In this document: positions 28,562 to 36,780 of the stretch, in pieces
Position numbering within the stretch: position 1 is the stretch's first letter
Layout of the letters: each line of letters opens with the position of its first letter
Assembly (NCBI GenBank): GCA_016125405.1
Contig: WGLW01000014.1
Coordinates: 1 to 64,000 of the forward strand
Direction of reading: 5' to 3'
Source of the DNA: Alphaproteobacteria bacterium
GTDB taxonomy: Bacteria > Pseudomonadota > Alphaproteobacteria > Caulobacterales > Hyphomonadaceae
Length of the DNA: 64,000 nt
Notes under the pieces: generated by a model
What the model saw: the letters and a program-made list of their open reading frames with translations, nothing else
What the model was told of the DNA's origin: nothing
Database searches by the model: none
Program-made: the position numbers and the translations under genes

Positions 28562-28963
28562 ATGAATGCGCAACTGGTCGAGACAGCCCGGCAGTGCCTG
28601 GGCGCCGCCTACGACGGAACAGCGAGCTTTCCCCAGATTGTCGGCAATCTGATGGCTGCAGGCTTCGAGGGATACACCGTCGATTACCGGCGCAACACGA
28701 CCGCCTATTTCACGCCCGGCGGCGAAAGCGTCGTTCTGGACAATCCCGTCCCGGACGCGCCTGTCGCCGCAAGCTTCGACCGCGAAGCGGTGGCCGAGCA
28801 GATAAGATGGGCGCAGGCCAATCCGCCCGGCTATTCCTATGTGGCCTTCTGCAAGAACGTGAAGGCGCTGGGGTGCGCCGGCTACATCGTCTCTTTCCTG
28901 GGCCGTCGCGTTCTCTATTACGGCCGCACCGCAGAGACTCACGTTGAACACTTTCCGCAATAA
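28562..28963 (+). CDS. DUF1398 (YbcV-like) family protein
   Basis: The protein has 133 residues. ATG at 28562 is chosen because GAAGG lies eight bases upstream; GTG at 28553 and ATG at 28556 are too close to that site. The sequence has the family pattern: an N-terminal helix, GFEGYTVDYRRNTTAYF, an AIRWAQ-like helix (EQIRWAQANPPGYSYVAFCKNV) and the ending GCAGYIVSFLGRRVLYYGR. The function of DUF1398 is unknown. It lies directly after a marR gene and probably under its control. Confidence 0.75.
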   Translation: MNAQLVETARQCLGAAYDGTASFPQIVGNLMAAGFEGYTVDYRRNTTAYFTPGGESVVLDNPVPDAPVAASFDREAVAEQIRWAQANPPGYSYVAFCKNVKALGCAGYIVSFLGRRVLYYGRTAETHVEHFPQ

Positions 28964-29100
28964 GGCGGATCAGCCAGGCTTGGTGCAACGAGCGCGTGAC
29001 TTGGGGCCAATCTTGACCGCTGCGCCAGAATTGACGCGCGGCCAGTTTCGCCGCCGGTCGATGCAGCGGCGCGGGCGCCCCTCGCCAGACAGGTAGGCGT

Positions 29101-30477
29101 CTATTCCGCCAGTTTTGGCGGCGGGGTGTCGCGTGCGATCAGGCCGGCAAAGGCGATGGTGGTGCGGTCTTCGAGGTGGGGGCCGATGACCTGTAGCGAT
29201 AGAGGCAGGCCGCCCTTGCCGAGACCCATCGGGACGGCGGTCGCGGGCAGGTTGGCGACGGTGGCGATGCCGGCCCAGGCGAGCTGGTCGCCATAGCGGG
29301 TCTCCTCGCCGTCGATGATCAGCGAGCGCTTGCGCCAGTCGGGCTCGGCGGTGTGCGGGAAAGCGGTCGTGCCGAAGGCCGGCGCCAGCACCACGTCGAA
29401 ATGGCGGAAGAAGTCGGCCCACTGGCGGCGGATGCGGAACTGGTCGTCGAACCGGTCGAGCAGTTCGTGGGCGGTGATGGGCTCGCGGCCGGTGGGCGCG
29501 CGTCGCGTCGTCACCGTGTGCAGGATCGACTGGTAGGTCCGCCACGAGGCCGATAGGTCCGGCAGCAGGCTGGAAGTGCGGGCGACGGTTGCGCCTTCGC
29601 GCGTGAGGTGGTCGGCGACATCATCGAGCAGGTGACGGATCTCGCCGTCGACGCCGGCGGCGGGATGGTTGTCGATGACGAAGACGCGGAAGCCGCCGAG
29701 CCGGTCGCGGCGGGGCGGAGCGAGGGCCAGCTTGTTGGCCCATGCGTCGGCGTCGGGACCGGCCAGAACGCCGAGCGCGAGATCGAGGTCCTCGGCCGAG
29801 CGGGCCAGCGGGCCGAGCACGCCGAGCGGGGGACCCGCGCCGACATATCCGCCCGGCGAATGGCCGCCCTGCGGGATCAGGTTCCAGGTCGACTTGTGGC
29901 CGAAGACGCCGCAGAAGGCCGCCGGAATGCGGATCGATCCGCCGATGTCCGAGCCCAGCTCCAGCGCGGAAAAGCCCATCGCCAGCGCCGCCGCCGCGCC
30001 GCCGGAGGAGCCGCCGGGCGAGCGGGTGAGGTCATAGGGGTTGTTGGTGCGCCCGTAGATCGGGTTGTCCGACTGCCAGTCGGCCAGCACGGGCGGCACG
30101 TTGGTCTTGCCGAGCACGACGGCGCCGGCCTGTTTCAGACGCTGCACCGACAGCGCATCCTGGTGCGCCCTGTGCTCGCGATGCGCCTCGACGCCCCAGG
30201 TGGTGGGGTGGTCGCGCAGATCGTAGCTCTCTTTCACCGTCATCGGCACGCCGAGCAGCGGCCTGGTCTCGCCGCGGGCGATGGCCTCGTCGGCGGCGCG
30301 GGCGTCGGCGAGGGCGCGCTTGAAGTCGCGGACGATGACGGCGTTGATCTGGCCGTCCAGCGCTTCGATGCGGGCGATGGAGGCTTCGGCCAGTTCGACG
30401 GCGCTGACGGATTTCTTTCGCAGCCCGGCGACGAGCTGGGTTGCGGTGGTGCGGGCCAGATCGGGGTGCGTGCTCAT
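29101..30477 (-). CDS. Amidase-signature family hydrolase
   Basis: The 458-residue protein has the complete amidase triad: Lys82 (GVPMTVKES), cis-Ser157 (SPGGSSGG) and nucleophile Ser181 (GSDIGGSIRIPA). The family includes GatA, fatty-acid amide hydrolases and nitrile-pathway amidases. Lack of gatB/gatC neighbours argues for a stand-alone amidase rather than the tRNA amidotransferase subunit. Substrate unknown. The 28964-29100 gap downstream holds nothing recognisable. Confidence 0.9.
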   Translation of the reverse strand: MSTHPDLARTTATQLVAGLRKKSVSAVELAEASIARIEALDGQINAVIVRDFKRALADARAADEAIARGETRPLLGVPMTVKESYDLRDHPTTWGVEAHREHRAHQDALSVQRLKQAGAVVLGKTNVPPVLADWQSDNPIYGRTNNPYDLTRSPGGSSGGAAAALAMGFSALELGSDIGGSIRIPAAFCGVFGHKSTWNLIPQGGHSPGGYVGAGPPLGVLGPLARSAEDLDLALGVLAGPDADAWANKLALAPPRRDRLGGFRVFVIDNHPAAGVDGEIRHLLDDVADHLTREGATVARTSSLLPDLSASWRTYQSILHTVTTRRAPTGREPITAHELLDRFDDQFRIRRQWADFFRHFDVVLAPAFGTTAFPHTAEPDWRKRSLIIDGEETRYGDQLAWAGIATVANLPATAVPMGLGKGGLPLSLQVIGPHLEDRTTIAFAGLIARDTPPPKLAE

Positions 30478-30562
30478 GAGGGCAATCTAGCGCGGTGGAC
30501 AGCGCGCGCCAGTGCGGAGATGGCGGCCGTGCGGGCGCCGTCGCGTCATATCTGTGACGCGC

Positions 30563-31492
30563 CTAGGCGCGCGGGTGCGCTTCGGCGTGGACCTGTTTGA
30601 GGCGGGCGGCGTCGACGCCGGTGTAGATCTGCGTGGTCGACAGGCTGGCGTGGCCGAGCAGGGCCTGGATCGAGCGCAGGTCGCCGCCATGGGCCAGCAG
30701 GTGCGTGGCGAAGGAGTGGCGCAGGGCGTGAGGCGTTGCGGTTTCCGGCAGGCCGAGTTCGGCGCGCACACGCTCCATCAGGCGCTGGACGAGACGGGGA
30801 TTGAGCGGCCCGCCGCGCAGGCCGCGGAACAAAGGCTCGCTCGCCAGCTTCGGATAGGGGCAAAGGCCGGCATAGACGTCGACCGCCTGGCGCACCACGC
30901 CGATCAGCGGAACCATGCGCACCTTCTGTCCCTTGCCGGTGATGCGCAGGGCTTCGGGTGCAGGAACATCGCGGCCGGTGAGCGACAGCGCCTCCGAGAG
31001 ACGAAGCCCCGCGCCGTAGAGCAGCGACAGGATCGCCGCGTCGCGCGCCAGCACCCATTCGGGCTGTTCAATGACGCCGCCTTCCGAGGCCGCATCGATG
31101 GCGCCGTCGGCAGCGTCCTCGGTGAGCGGGCGGGGCAGGCGGTGCGGCCGGCGCGGCGCCTCGAACATCATCGCCCTGGCGTTGGCGGCGTCGAGCTTGC
31201 GGTCGAGGAAGCGGAAGAAAGTGCGCAGCGAGGATGCGGCGCGGGCGCGCGAGGACGCCGCGAGGTTGTCGGTGCTGCGGCGATGGGCGAGCCAGGCGAT
31301 GACGTCGTGGCGGGACAGTTTCGCGAGGTCCGAGACGCGCGGTTCGCCGCCGAGATGGGTGGTCATGAAATTTAGGAAGTGGGCCATGTCGCGCGTATAG
31401 GCCTCCACCGTCTTGTCGGCGGAGCGGCGCTCGGAGGTGAGCCACTGGTTGAACTCGGCCAGGGCTTCGGGGGCGCTGAGGTCGCGGGTCAT
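30563..31492 (-). CDS. xerC: Tyrosine recombinase XerC
   Basis: The 309-residue protein has an N-terminal SAM-like core-binding domain (about 5-100) and a catalytic domain with Arg164 (AGLRLSEAL), Lys187 (TGKGQK), His255/Arg258 (HALRHSFATH), His281 (LGHASLSTTQIY) and nucleophile Tyr290. XerC and XerD resolve chromosome dimers at dif. Length and lack of nearby phage genes favour the housekeeping recombinase; XerC rather than XerD is judged from general resemblance and from priA close by. Confidence 0.88.
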   Translation of the reverse strand: MTRDLSAPEALAEFNQWLTSERRSADKTVEAYTRDMAHFLNFMTTHLGGEPRVSDLAKLSRHDVIAWLAHRRSTDNLAASSRARAASSLRTFFRFLDRKLDAANARAMMFEAPRRPHRLPRPLTEDAADGAIDAASEGGVIEQPEWVLARDAAILSLLYGAGLRLSEALSLTGRDVPAPEALRITGKGQKVRMVPLIGVVRQAVDVYAGLCPYPKLASEPLFRGLRGGPLNPRLVQRLMERVRAELGLPETATPHALRHSFATHLLAHGGDLRSIQALLGHASLSTTQIYTGVDAARLKQVHAEAHPRA

Positions 31493-31593
31493 GGACCGGA
31501 GTGTGGCGCGCGGCCGTTAAGGCGGCGTTGCGCCCGCGCGGAACGGACGCCGGGGCGGCCCGTTCAGTCTCAAGGTTGAATGGAGGCGCCGCA

Positions 31594-32124
31594 TTGCCGT
31601 GTCGTAACGTTGTGTTTTTGTGCGCCTTTGCGGGGCTCGCCGCCTGTGACGGCAACACCGATCCCAACAACAAGCCCGCCACCGAACTGAGCCCCCCGCC
31701 GGACAATTCGGCGGCCGCCCACATGGTGACGCCGCCTCCCGGCGCGCCCAACGTGAAACCCGCTGCCGCGAGCGCGCCTTCAGAGCCGGCCGAGACGCCC
31801 GCCGGGCCGCCGCCGGGCTTCGCAGGACGCTGGGCCAGCACCGAAGGCGCCTGCAAGGATCCGGAAAAGGTTTACCGGTTTTCCGCCCGCCGCATCGAGA
31901 TGGGCGCGCAGCGGGGCTGCGCCGTCATCTCCATCGGCGAGGAGCACCCGACGGGCCGCTCGATGATCTACCATGTCGAAGGCGCGTGCATCGGCGAGAA
32001 GCGCTCGGAGAACCAGTCGATCACCTTCCGCTTCGGAGCGTCGGACACGATCATGCAGGTGCAGGTGGACGACGATCCGCCTGAGCGCGTGGTGCGATGC
32101 CCGCCCGAGGACGCCCCGGACTAA
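31594..32124 (+). CDS. Small lipoprotein of unknown function
   Basis: The protein has 176 residues. The TTG at 31594 is chosen because GGAGG lies seven bases upstream and because it opens a compact signal peptide ending in LAAC. A Pro/Ala-rich linker (about 25-70) follows, then a folded part with GFAGRWASTEGACKDPEKVYRFS, beta-rich and containing four Cys residues that may form disulfides. I recognise no named family; the GRWA...C start recalls small lipocalin-like/META-type beta domains. It is divergent from xerC and lies 61 bases before priA. Confidence 0.7.
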   Translation: MPCRNVVFLCAFAGLAACDGNTDPNNKPATELSPPPDNSAAAHMVTPPPGAPNVKPAAASAPSEPAETPAGPPPGFAGRWASTEGACKDPEKVYRFSARRIEMGAQRGCAVISIGEEHPTGRSMIYHVEGACIGEKRSENQSITFRFGASDTIMQVQVDDDPPERVVRCPPEDAPD

Positions 32125-32185
32125 CCGCTCCAGGCCGCCATCCGCCACGGTTGCCGGCCCGGCGGGGCCGGGCCATTCTGCGTTC

Positions 32186-34357
32186 ATGCTTTTCCCCCAG
32201 CGAATCGTCTCGGTGCTGCTGCCGCAGCCATTGCCGGAACCGTTCGACTACCTCCTGCCGGACGGGCTGGAGGCGTCGCCGGGGGATTTCGTCGTTGTGC
32301 CGCTGGGGCCGCGCGAACTGATCGGCGTGGTGTGGGCGGTGAAGGCAGGCCCGCCCTCGCGGCCGCTGAAGGCGGTGATCGAGACCATCCCCGCCGCGCC
32401 CAACCTGCCCGAGGCGACCCGGACGTTCATCGACCGCGCATCGAAATATGTCTGCACGCCGCCGGGCAACCTGCTGGCGATGACCATGCGCTCGCGCGAG
32501 GCGCTGGAAGACGCGCCGACCGAGAGGCTGGTGGTGGCGAGCGGCGAGGCGCCGGGGCGGCTGACGCCCGCGCGCGAGAAGGTGCTGGCCGAGGCCGGCG
32601 CTCCGGTTGCGCCCGCGGACCTTGCGCGGGCCGCCGGTGTCTCGTCCGGCGTCGTGAAGGGGCTGGTGGATGCGGGCGCGCTGACGATTGTGGAGCGCAC
32701 GCTCGATCCGCCGTTCGAGCTGCCGGATGCGGACCGCACCGGCAAGCCGCTGACGGCGGACCAGCAGGCGGCGGCGGCCATGCTGTCGGATTTTGTCCGC
32801 GAGCGCGCCTATCGTCCGGCGCTGCTCGACGGGATCACCGGCTCGGGCAAGACGGAAGTCTATTTCGAGGCCATCGCCGCGGCGCTGCGCGACGATCCCG
32901 AAGCGCAGGTGCTGGTGCTGCTGCCGGAGATCGCGCTGACGCAGGCGGTGATGCAGCGCTTCGAGGATCGTTTCGGCGCCGTGCCGGCCGAGTGGCACTC
33001 CGCGGCGGGATCGAAGGCGCGCAGGCGGGCGTGGCGCGAGGTGGCGGCAGGGCGCGCGCGCATCGTCGTCGGCGCGCGCTCGGCGCTGTTCCTGCCGTTC
33101 CACAACCTGCGCTTGATCGTCGTCGATGAAGAACACGACGGCTCCTACAAGCAGGAGGAGGGCGTCATCTACCAGGCGCGCGATCTGGCCGTCTTGCGCG
33201 CGCATATCGGCGCGTGCCCGGTGATCCTCGCGTCGGCGACGCCGTCGCTGGAGACGCTGGCGAATGCAAAGTCCGGCCGCTATGCGCACCTCAAGCTGAA
33301 GGCGCGGCCGGGAACGGCGCGTCTGCCCGACATCCTGCTCGCCGACATGCGATTGCATCCGCCGGAAAAGGACCGCTGGATTTCGCCGCCGCTGGTTGCG
33401 GCGATGGAGGAGACGCTGGCGGCGGGCGAGCAGACGCTGCTCTATCTCAACCGCCGGGGCTATGCGCCGCTGGTGCTGTGCAAGGCGTGCGGCGAGCGGC
33501 TGAAGGCGCCGGACACGAATTCCTGGCTTACCGAGCATCGCTACAGCGGCATGCTGGTGTGCCATCTCACCGGCTTCACCATGCGCAAGCCGTCGCACTG
33601 CCCAAGCTGCGGCGCGGAAGGATCGCTGGCGGGCGTCGGGCCGGGCGTCGAGCGGCTGGCGGAGGAAACGCGTCAGCGCTTTCCCTCGGCGCGGGTGGAG
33701 GTGTTTTCCTCCGACACGGCGTCGACGCCGGAGGCGTTGCTCGATCTGGTGACGCGCATGGAGGAGGGGGCGATCGACATTCTCATCGGCACGCAGATCG
33801 CCGCCAAGGGTCACAACTTTCCGAAGCTGACGCTGGTCGGCGCCATTGATGCGGATTCCGGATTGAAAGGCGGCGACCTGCGCGCCGGCGAGCGCACCTT
33901 CCAGCTGCTGCAACAGGTGGCGGGACGCGCGGGCCGGGCCGACCGTCCGGGCCGGGCGATGATCCAGACCTATTCGCCGGAAAGCCCGGCCATCGCCTTG
34001 CTGGCGGCGGGCGACCGCGACGCCTTCATGGAGAGCGAACTCGAAAGCCGCGAACTGATGGGCTTTCCGCCTTTTGGCCGTCTGGGCTCGGTGATCCTCG
34101 CGGCGGGCAGTTCGGAACAGGCGGACGAATGGGCGCGGGCGTTCGGCGCCGCGCAGCCCAACGCCTCCGGCGTCGAGGTGTGGGGCCCGGCGCCGGCGCC
34201 CATCACCGTGCTGCGCGGACGCCACCGGCGGCGGTTTCTCGTGCGCTCGGAGCGCAATGTCGATCTCTCGGCGTTTCTGTCGGCGTGGAAATCCCGCGTG
34301 AAACTGCCGCCTAGCGTCCGCGTCGCGCTGGACGTCGAGCCTTACAGTTTCATGTGA
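32186..34357 (+). CDS. priA: Primosomal protein N' (replication restart helicase PriA)
   Basis: The 723-residue protein begins with the 3'-DNA-binding domain (RIVSVLLPQPLPEPFDYLLP). Walker A is GITGSGKTEV and the DEAH-type box is VVDEEHDGSY. The C-terminal helicase half has GTQIAAKGHNFP and QVAGRAGRADRPG. PriA reloads the replisome at stalled forks. Aligned by spacing with E. coli PriA, the first zinc site is intact (Cys432, 435, 472, 475) but the second has Ala441, Thr444 and Thr462 in place of Cys, with only Cys459 kept. The ATG at 32186 matches the conserved N-terminus. Confidence 0.95.
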   Translation: MLFPQRIVSVLLPQPLPEPFDYLLPDGLEASPGDFVVVPLGPRELIGVVWAVKAGPPSRPLKAVIETIPAAPNLPEATRTFIDRASKYVCTPPGNLLAMTMRSREALEDAPTERLVVASGEAPGRLTPAREKVLAEAGAPVAPADLARAAGVSSGVVKGLVDAGALTIVERTLDPPFELPDADRTGKPLTADQQAAAAMLSDFVRERAYRPALLDGITGSGKTEVYFEAIAAALRDDPEAQVLVLLPEIALTQAVMQRFEDRFGAVPAEWHSAAGSKARRRAWREVAAGRARIVVGARSALFLPFHNLRLIVVDEEHDGSYKQEEGVIYQARDLAVLRAHIGACPVILASATPSLETLANAKSGRYAHLKLKARPGTARLPDILLADMRLHPPEKDRWISPPLVAAMEETLAAGEQTLLYLNRRGYAPLVLCKACGERLKAPDTNSWLTEHRYSGMLVCHLTGFTMRKPSHCPSCGAEGSLAGVGPGVERLAEETRQRFPSARVEVFSSDTASTPEALLDLVTRMEEGAIDILIGTQIAAKGHNFPKLTLVGAIDADSGLKGGDLRAGERTFQLLQQVAGRAGRADRPGRAMIQTYSPESPAIALLAAGDRDAFMESELESRELMGFPPFGRLGSVILAAGSSEQADEWARAFGAAQPNASGVEVWGPAPAPITVLRGRHRRRFLVRSERNVDLSAFLSAWKSRVKLPPSVRVALDVEPYSFM

Positions 34358-34366
34358 CGCAAACGT

Positions 34367-34404
34367 CCGGCGCGGACCTCGCAGGTTTGCGGGGTCCGCG
34401 CCGG
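34367..34404. terminator. Hairpin between convergent genes
   Basis: Perfect 12-base arms CCGGCGCGGACC (34367-34378) and GGTCCGCGCCGG (34393-34404) lie between the priA stop and the stop of the leftward gene at 34424. No T-run follows on either side. Its position between convergent stops suggests a bidirectional transcription barrier. Confidence 0.5.
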
Positions 34405-34423
34405 TTCAGCGTCCGCCCGGGGG

Positions 34424-35272
34424 TCAGCGGATGCGTTTGGCGTCCAGGAAAGCGAGGGCGAGTTCCTCGCCGCCGGGGTTCTGCTCCTTGAAGAGCGCGC
34501 TCAGGCGTGTCTCCGGACCATCGGCGCCGGCGATGGCGCGCTGTTCCGCCTTGTAGGCGCCATCGAGGTCGCCCCGCGCGATGAAGGGATCGATGGCGGC
34601 GAGGAACGCCTTGCCCTGCGCCGTGTGCTCGCGGCAGGCCTGTTCGATCGCAGCGCCGACCTTCGCCTTGTCGAACGTGTAGCGCACCTTCGAGAAGTCA
34701 TACTGGTATCGGCCGTCGGACTTCACGTAGGACTGGTCGAAGATCTCGACGTTGAGGTCCGCGCTGTCGGAAGCGCGCACCCAGCTCGGCTGGAGATCGC
34801 GGAATTCGAACCGCCACGCGGAGCCGTAGTGCGCGACGCTGTGCGGCGGCGGGCAAAATGCGGCGATCTTCGCGTCGACGAAATCGTCGAACGCCTTTTG
34901 CGCCGCCCAGCTCTTGCGGATGACGGGATTGGCCTGCGCGCGGTTGTAGGCGATGTCCTCGGGGGTTGCGGGTCCGTAGGGTTCGGCGGCGGGCGCGGCG
35001 GCAGGCCTTGCCGCCTCGGCTTTGTCGTTGGCGCCCTTCTGCGCCAGCATCATGGCGATCTGGGCCTCGCTGAACGGCGCGAGCGTTTTGGCCAGCTGCG
35101 CGCGGGCCATGTCGCGGGCCGCCGGATCGACATCCTTCACGAGGAGGTCGATGGCGCGCACCTGGTCGGGGCGCAGCGGCGGCGTCTGCGCATGTCCGCT
35201 GAGCGGGATCAGGCAGACGAGGCAGACCGATATCGCGGCGACAAGAGAGTGCAGGGGAAGTTCGGCTTTCAT
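34424..35272 (-). CDS. Hypothetical periplasmic protein
   Basis: The protein has 282 residues with a signal peptide (about 1-28, cleavage near GHAQ/TPP). A helical region follows (about 30-90, LRPDQVRAIDLLVKDVDPAARD and FSEAQIAMMLAQKG), then a Pro/Ala linker, a beta-rich domain with AHYGSAWRFEFRDLQPSW and YQYDFSKVRYTFD, and a helical tail. Two Cys residues (AFCPPP, QACREH) could pair. I recognise no family and no catalytic motif. It lies upstream of nothing obvious and is followed by a hairpin. Confidence 0.75.
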   Translation of the reverse strand: MKAELPLHSLVAAISVCLVCLIPLSGHAQTPPLRPDQVRAIDLLVKDVDPAARDMARAQLAKTLAPFSEAQIAMMLAQKGANDKAEAARPAAAPAAEPYGPATPEDIAYNRAQANPVIRKSWAAQKAFDDFVDAKIAAFCPPPHSVAHYGSAWRFEFRDLQPSWVRASDSADLNVEIFDQSYVKSDGRYQYDFSKVRYTFDKAKVGAAIEQACREHTAQGKAFLAAIDPFIARGDLDGAYKAEQRAIAGADGPETRLSALFKEQNPGGEELALAFLDAKRIR

Positions 35273-35352
35273 GACGTTTCTTTTCTTGTTGTTGCCCGCC
35301 GCGCCGGGATCTGGCCCGGTCGCGGACGGCGGGGAGGAAGCGCTCGTTGCGG

Positions 35353-35892
35353 TCAGGAGGGCATGGACGGGACGAAGGTGATCGTCGGCCCGGCCGGCTT
35401 TTCGCCGGGAGCGAGCGGGGCGGGCGCGGGGACGCCCTTGGGGCCGAGCCAGCGGATGTAGCGGTAGATCGCCCGGAGGTCGCCATCGCTCATCGCCTTG
35501 AGGCTGGGCCAGGGCATGGGCGGGCGGCCTTCGCCGGCATGGGCGAGATCAAGGAACTCGTCCTCGTCCATGGTCGAAAGCGCCAACCGCAGGTTGACCG
35601 GATAGCTGACGCCCCACGGGCCCGCCGCGCCGACCGGCGCGCCCGTGAGCCAGTCGGCTTCGGGGGTCGCGCCGTTGGTTTCGCTGAAGCCGGGCGTATG
35701 ACAGTCGTTGCAGCCGCCGATCTTCACGAGGTAGCGGCCCGCCTCGATGTCGGTGGCGGCGGCGATGCGCGGCGCGGCGGATGCGGCGTCCGTCGCGTTG
35801 GCGGCGCGCCCGCACCCTTGAAGGGTGAGGACAAGCGCGGCGGCCAGGAAGGCCGCCTGCGCGCGAACGATCAGGCAGAGTTGACTGGACAT
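35353..35892 (-). CDS. Single-haem c-type cytochrome lipoprotein
   Basis: The 179-residue protein has a lipobox LQGC at Cys27 and one haem-binding CNDCH at 61-65. Met126 in RPPMPWP is the likely sixth ligand, followed by a helix (KAMSDGDLRAIYRYIRWLG) typical of the cytochrome c C-terminus. It would carry electrons in the periplasm, anchored to a membrane. The partner is unknown. It lies 81 bases from the hypothetical periplasmic protein on the same strand. Confidence 0.87.
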   Translation of the reverse strand: MSSQLCLIVRAQAAFLAAALVLTLQGCGRAANATDAASAAPRIAAATDIEAGRYLVKIGGCNDCHTPGFSETNGATPEADWLTGAPVGAAGPWGVSYPVNLRLALSTMDEDEFLDLAHAGEGRPPMPWPSLKAMSDGDLRAIYRYIRWLGPKGVPAPAPLAPGEKPAGPTITFVPSMPS

Positions 35893-35961
35893 GGTTTTCC
35901 TTTCGCCGGTGTCTCGACCGGTCGGTGTCTGGAGATGGGGGAGGACGTATCCGGCGGGCGG

Positions 35962-36636
35962 TCAGGCCGGCTGGAGTTCGCCGCGGCTGGCGGTCCGGAT
36001 GGCGCTCTTCCATCCGTCGAACGCGCACTGGGTCTGGCTCCAGGCCGGGCGCGCCTTCATGGCCGCAATCCAGCGCTGAACATTCGGCCAGGGCGAATAA
36101 TCGAAGTCGATCAGTTCGCCGAGCGTTGCGGCGCTGACGCCGAGATAGTCGGCCAGCGTGATGTCGTCGCCGCAGACATAGGGTGTTTCGGCGAGCCAGG
36201 CGTCGAGAACGCCCAGCCGCTGGAAGCCGCGCGGTTGCATCAGCTTCGTGTACTCGGCCAGCGTCGCATCCGACATCCGCAGGTGCGGAATGACGCGCGG
36301 ATAGATCAGGGCGTAGCAGACATTGTGCATGAACAGGGTGGCGAACCAGTCCATGCGTTCGTTGACGCGGGCCCGCGCCTTCGGCGCCGGGGGATAGGCG
36401 GGCGAGCCGGCCGCGTCGGCCAGGTATTTCAGGATCGCCGAGCTTTCCGTCAGCACGAAGCCGTCATCGACCAGCACCGGCACGGTCTGGTTCGGGTTCA
36501 GCTCCGCGAACCAGGGCTGGAGGTGTTCCTGCTGGAAGAGGATGACGGGGATGTAGTCGAGGTCGATGCCCGCCTCTGCGGCGAACAGCGTGACAGGGCG
36601 GCAGGTGGTCGAGGAGGGATCGTAGTAGAGGCGCAT
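35962..36636 (-). CDS. Glutathione S-transferase
   Basis: The 224-residue protein has an N-terminal thioredoxin-like domain with the GST features NQTVPVLVDDG (cis-Pro), LTESSAILKYLAD, and an all-helical C-terminal domain with ITLADYLGVSAATLG. The Ser9/Thr10 region (YYDPSSTTCRPV) supplies the likely glutathione-activating residue. The ATG at 36636 follows AAGGGA; the longer open frame upstream runs antisense through the LysR gene. It is divergent from that LysR regulator, and a palindrome lies between them. Confidence 0.9.
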   Translation of the reverse strand: MRLYYDPSSTTCRPVTLFAAEAGIDLDYIPVILFQQEHLQPWFAELNPNQTVPVLVDDGFVLTESSAILKYLADAAGSPAYPPAPKARARVNERMDWFATLFMHNVCYALIYPRVIPHLRMSDATLAEYTKLMQPRGFQRLGVLDAWLAETPYVCGDDITLADYLGVSAATLGELIDFDYSPWPNVQRWIAAMKARPAWSQTQCAFDGWKSAIRTASRGELQPA

Positions 36637-36745
36637 CGTTTTTTCCCTTGTCCGGGTTGTTTTCCGCCCCCGGTTTGGATGTCCAGGGGTCGTTTGGTGC
36701 GCCGGAGGGGTACGGACAGGCGCTGATCCGCTCAATCCGAGATAT

Positions 36746-36771
36746 TGCAGAGCGTTCTGCACAAATGCAGA
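36746..36771. promoter_or_regulatory. Palindrome between GST and LysR genes, probable LysR operator
   Basis: TGCAGA (36746-36751), GCGT, TCTGCA (36756-36761) is a perfect 16-base palindrome, followed after four bases by a third TGCAGA (36766-36771). It fits the T-N11-A type of LysR site and lies in the 144-base divergent promoter region. The third half-site abuts an alternative ATG at 36772. Confidence 0.6.
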
Positions 36772-36780
36772 ATGCGATTC

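Noticed and set aside
27554-28960. Upstream continuation of the minus-strand frame at 27053
   Set aside because: Passes through REP-like hairpins and opposite marR and DUF1398; only the part from the ATG at 27553 is plausible.
30563-31492. Tyrosine recombinase as sign of a mobile element
   Set aside because: Length, motifs and the lack of attachment sites, phage or transfer genes next to it fit the housekeeping XerC.
32051-34225. 724-codon open frame opposite priA
   Set aside because: Antisense shadow of a conserved helicase; His/Arg-rich composition typical of such shadows.
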